This document shows positions 14,364 to 15,359 of a stretch of DNA of 15,359 bases, one piece after another. Position 1 is the first letter of the stretch; every line of letters starts with the position of its first letter. Source of the DNA: an uncultured Mollicutes bacterium (lineage in GTDB: Bacteria > Bacillota_I > Bacilli_A > RF39 > UBA660); assembly GCA_900543055.1 (NCBI GenBank), contig UQQI01000036.1, positions 1-15,359 on the forward strand. The letters are read 5' to 3'. The notes beneath the pieces are model-generated. The model had not been told where the DNA came from. It searched no databases and was given only the letters and a program-made list of their open reading frames with translations. The translations under genes were made by a program, and so were the position numbers.

Positions 14364-15147
14364 ATACTTCACCATAAGTATCCCAGTAATCAGATTGAGC
14401 AGTATTACCACGAGTAACAGCAACACTCTCTTTATTAGCAGGTATTTCAAAATCAGTTGTCCACTTGACAGCCGCTTGATAAGCCCCATCTTTTGTATTA
14501 GGAACATTTTGAAGAGTATTATAAACACCTGGATAACTACTCTTTAATTCATGAACTAAATATGAAAGTTGACCATCTAAAGATGAAGCATCAAGATTAT
14601 TGGAACTACAATAATTCTTCAAATTAGACCATCTACTATTATGCCATTGACATATTCCATAAGAAGTTCCACCATCCCCTAAAGCTTGCGTATTAAAACT
14701 AGATTCATGTTGAATATTAGCCATAATTCCACATATAGCAGCATTGTTAAAACCCTGACTTGCTAAATAATTATACACTTTATCTTTGGTTTCATTACCA
14801 GTAGAAACATTACTAGTAGTACTAGTATTAATTGTACCAGAATCAATCCTTAAAACTGTATTTGATGCTGATTCATCACCAGATTTATAATTAGTAGCAG
14901 TTTCATTAATATAAGAACTAATTTTTGAAAAATTATCTAAAATTTGTGTAACGCTTGCATCTACTTTGGAAAAGCCATTTACAGCTTCATCACATAATGG
15001 TCCCATAAAAACACTTTCATTACTAAGATTAGTCTTGCTCTCAGTAATTGTTGTTTTACTTGTATTTAGTGATTCAGTAACCTTTGAGGTAGTTGAAACT
15101 GCACTATCAAATATTCCATAATCAGACACACTATAATTTTCATTCAT
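14362..15147 (-). CDS. Phage-tail-type lysozyme domain protein with helical N-terminal domain and no signal peptide
   Basis: 261 residues. The C-terminal half (about 118-258) matches the phage tail lysozyme family: VYNYLASQGFNNAAICGIMANIQHESSFN with Glu148 as likely catalytic acid, GGTSYGICQWHNSRW (159-173), QLSYLVHEL, and a final AAVKWTTDFEIP block. The family cleaves peptidoglycan glycan strands. The first ~100 residues are Ser/Thr/Asn-rich with alternating helices (VSTTSKVTESL, CDEAVNGFSKVDASVTQILDNFSKISSYINETATNYKSGD), reminiscent of WXG100/LXG-type secretion domains, although no WXG is present. There is no Sec signal, so export would need a type VII system, a holin or lysis. The start has GGAGG with 6-nt spacing. 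It is convergent with the bridge ligases. Confidence 0.82.
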   Translation of the reverse strand: MNENYSVSDYGIFDSAVSTTSKVTESLNTSKTTITESKTNLSNESVFMGPLCDEAVNGFSKVDASVTQILDNFSKISSYINETATNYKSGDESASNTVLRIDSGTINTSTTSNVSTGNETKDKVYNYLASQGFNNAAICGIMANIQHESSFNTQALGDGGTSYGICQWHNSRWSNLKNYCSSNNLDASSLDGQLSYLVHELKSSYPGVYNTLQNVPNTKDGAYQAAVKWTTDFEIPANKESVAVTRGNTAQSDYWDTYGEV

Positions 15148-15174
15148 AAAAAACCTCCGTACTATATCAATATA

Positions 15175-15203
15175 ATTTTATCATTAAAAATAATAGATAA
15201 CAA
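15175..15203 (-). promoter_or_regulatory. Promoter of the lysozyme gene
   Basis: -35 TTGTTA (15203-15198), 17-bp spacer, -10 TAAAAT (15180-15175) with TG one base upstream (extended -10). The start is expected near 15168, about 20 nt before the ATG. Bases 15204-15304 upstream hold only A/T-runs and no other feature that I can support. Confidence 0.6.
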
Positions 15204-15304
15204 TCTAATTACAATTTTAAAAAAAAATTTTACAAAAAAATACAAAAAAGTGGTTTCCCTCTTTTTAGATATTTGGGATATATAATTTTTAGTGTGTGTA
15301 GAGT

Positions 15305-15359
15305 TGAACTGAACCCCAAAAATTGGACAGTTTATAAATAGTTTCTAATTAGAGGATTG
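15305..15359 (+). mobile_element. Terminal end of an IS3-family (IS150-group-like) insertion sequence, partial
   Basis: From 15305 the sequence reads TGAACTGAACCCCAAAAATT then GGACAG, which closely follows the terminal inverted repeat of many IS3/IS150-group elements (TG-A-CTG-ACCCC-AAAA-TTGGACA pattern). About 20 nt later AGAGGA (15351-15356) looks like the ribosome binding site for the first transposase frame, which would begin just outside the window. Only one end is visible, so target duplications, completeness and activity cannot be judged. The family is assigned from recalled end sequences. Confidence 0.65.

Noticed and set aside
14292..14528. Minus-strand hydrophobic frame of 78 codons at the end of the lysozyme gene
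   Set aside because: Overlaps the lysozyme catalytic domain in another frame and crosses the terminator hairpin.
14362..15147. Prophage remnant
   Set aside because: Only the lysozyme domain is phage-like; no capsid, tail, integrase or att site is visible, so a prophage cannot be supported from this window.
1..15359. CRISPR array, tRNA or rRNA genes
   Set aside because: No regularly spaced direct repeats, no cloverleaf with TTCAA-type T-loop and acceptor pairing, and no rRNA segments were seen on either strand.

Overview
The window is a very AT-rich chromosomal segment from a low-GC Firmicute (Bacillota). A gut-type member of the Bacilli, near the Erysipelotrichales/RF39-like lineages, is my best guess, but no sequence here fixes the taxon. 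The grounds are a zinc-less Bacillus-type ribosomal protein S4, a tyrosyl-tRNA synthetase operon under a T-box riboswitch, strong AGGAGG ribosome binding sites, FemA/MurM-type peptidoglycan bridge enzymes, and a gene order (S4, TyrRS, YtxH/YtxG pair, TrmB) resembling one arm of the Bacillus subtilis map as I remember it. TGA is used as a stop (for example at the CYTH/tyrS junction) and tryptophan is TGG, so this is not the Mycoplasma code.

Layout: rpsD (152-754, +), preceded by a possible structured leader, ends at a bidirectional terminator. A long minus-strand block follows. Read in the direction of transcription it starts at trmB (11432-10797). Next is a four-gene envelope-type operon (10728-8097: lipoprotein, long disordered acidic protein with an SPIYG-type motif, YtxG/DUF948-like membrane protein, YtxH-like protein). 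Next is a CYTH-domain gene plus tyrS (7827-6053) under a T-box with a UAC (Tyr) specifier. Then comes a lone ~1,097-residue protein of unknown function (5981-2688), and finally a two-gene unit of a membrane-anchored repeat protein and a histidine phosphatase (2544-800). Plus-strand genes resume at 11504 with a 60-residue protein and two overlapping FemA/MurM-family ligases (11753-14339). A convergent gene (15147-14362) encodes a phage-tail-type lysozyme domain behind a helical N-terminal domain with no signal peptide. The last ~55 bases look like the terminal inverted repeat of an IS3-family insertion sequence running out of the window.

Functionally, the region mixes translation genes (S4, TyrRS, TrmB) with envelope functions (bridge synthesis, lysozyme, lipoprotein, anchored repeat protein, YtxG/H). 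The most unusual item is the 1,097-residue protein. It appears to carry repeated segments resembling the ClpA/ClpC N-terminal (Clp-R) motif but no AAA+ ATPase, followed by a C-terminal region resembling TelA-family coiled-coil proteins. All seven promoters I could place carry an extended -10 (TGn) element, and two of them overlap the preceding gene's terminator.
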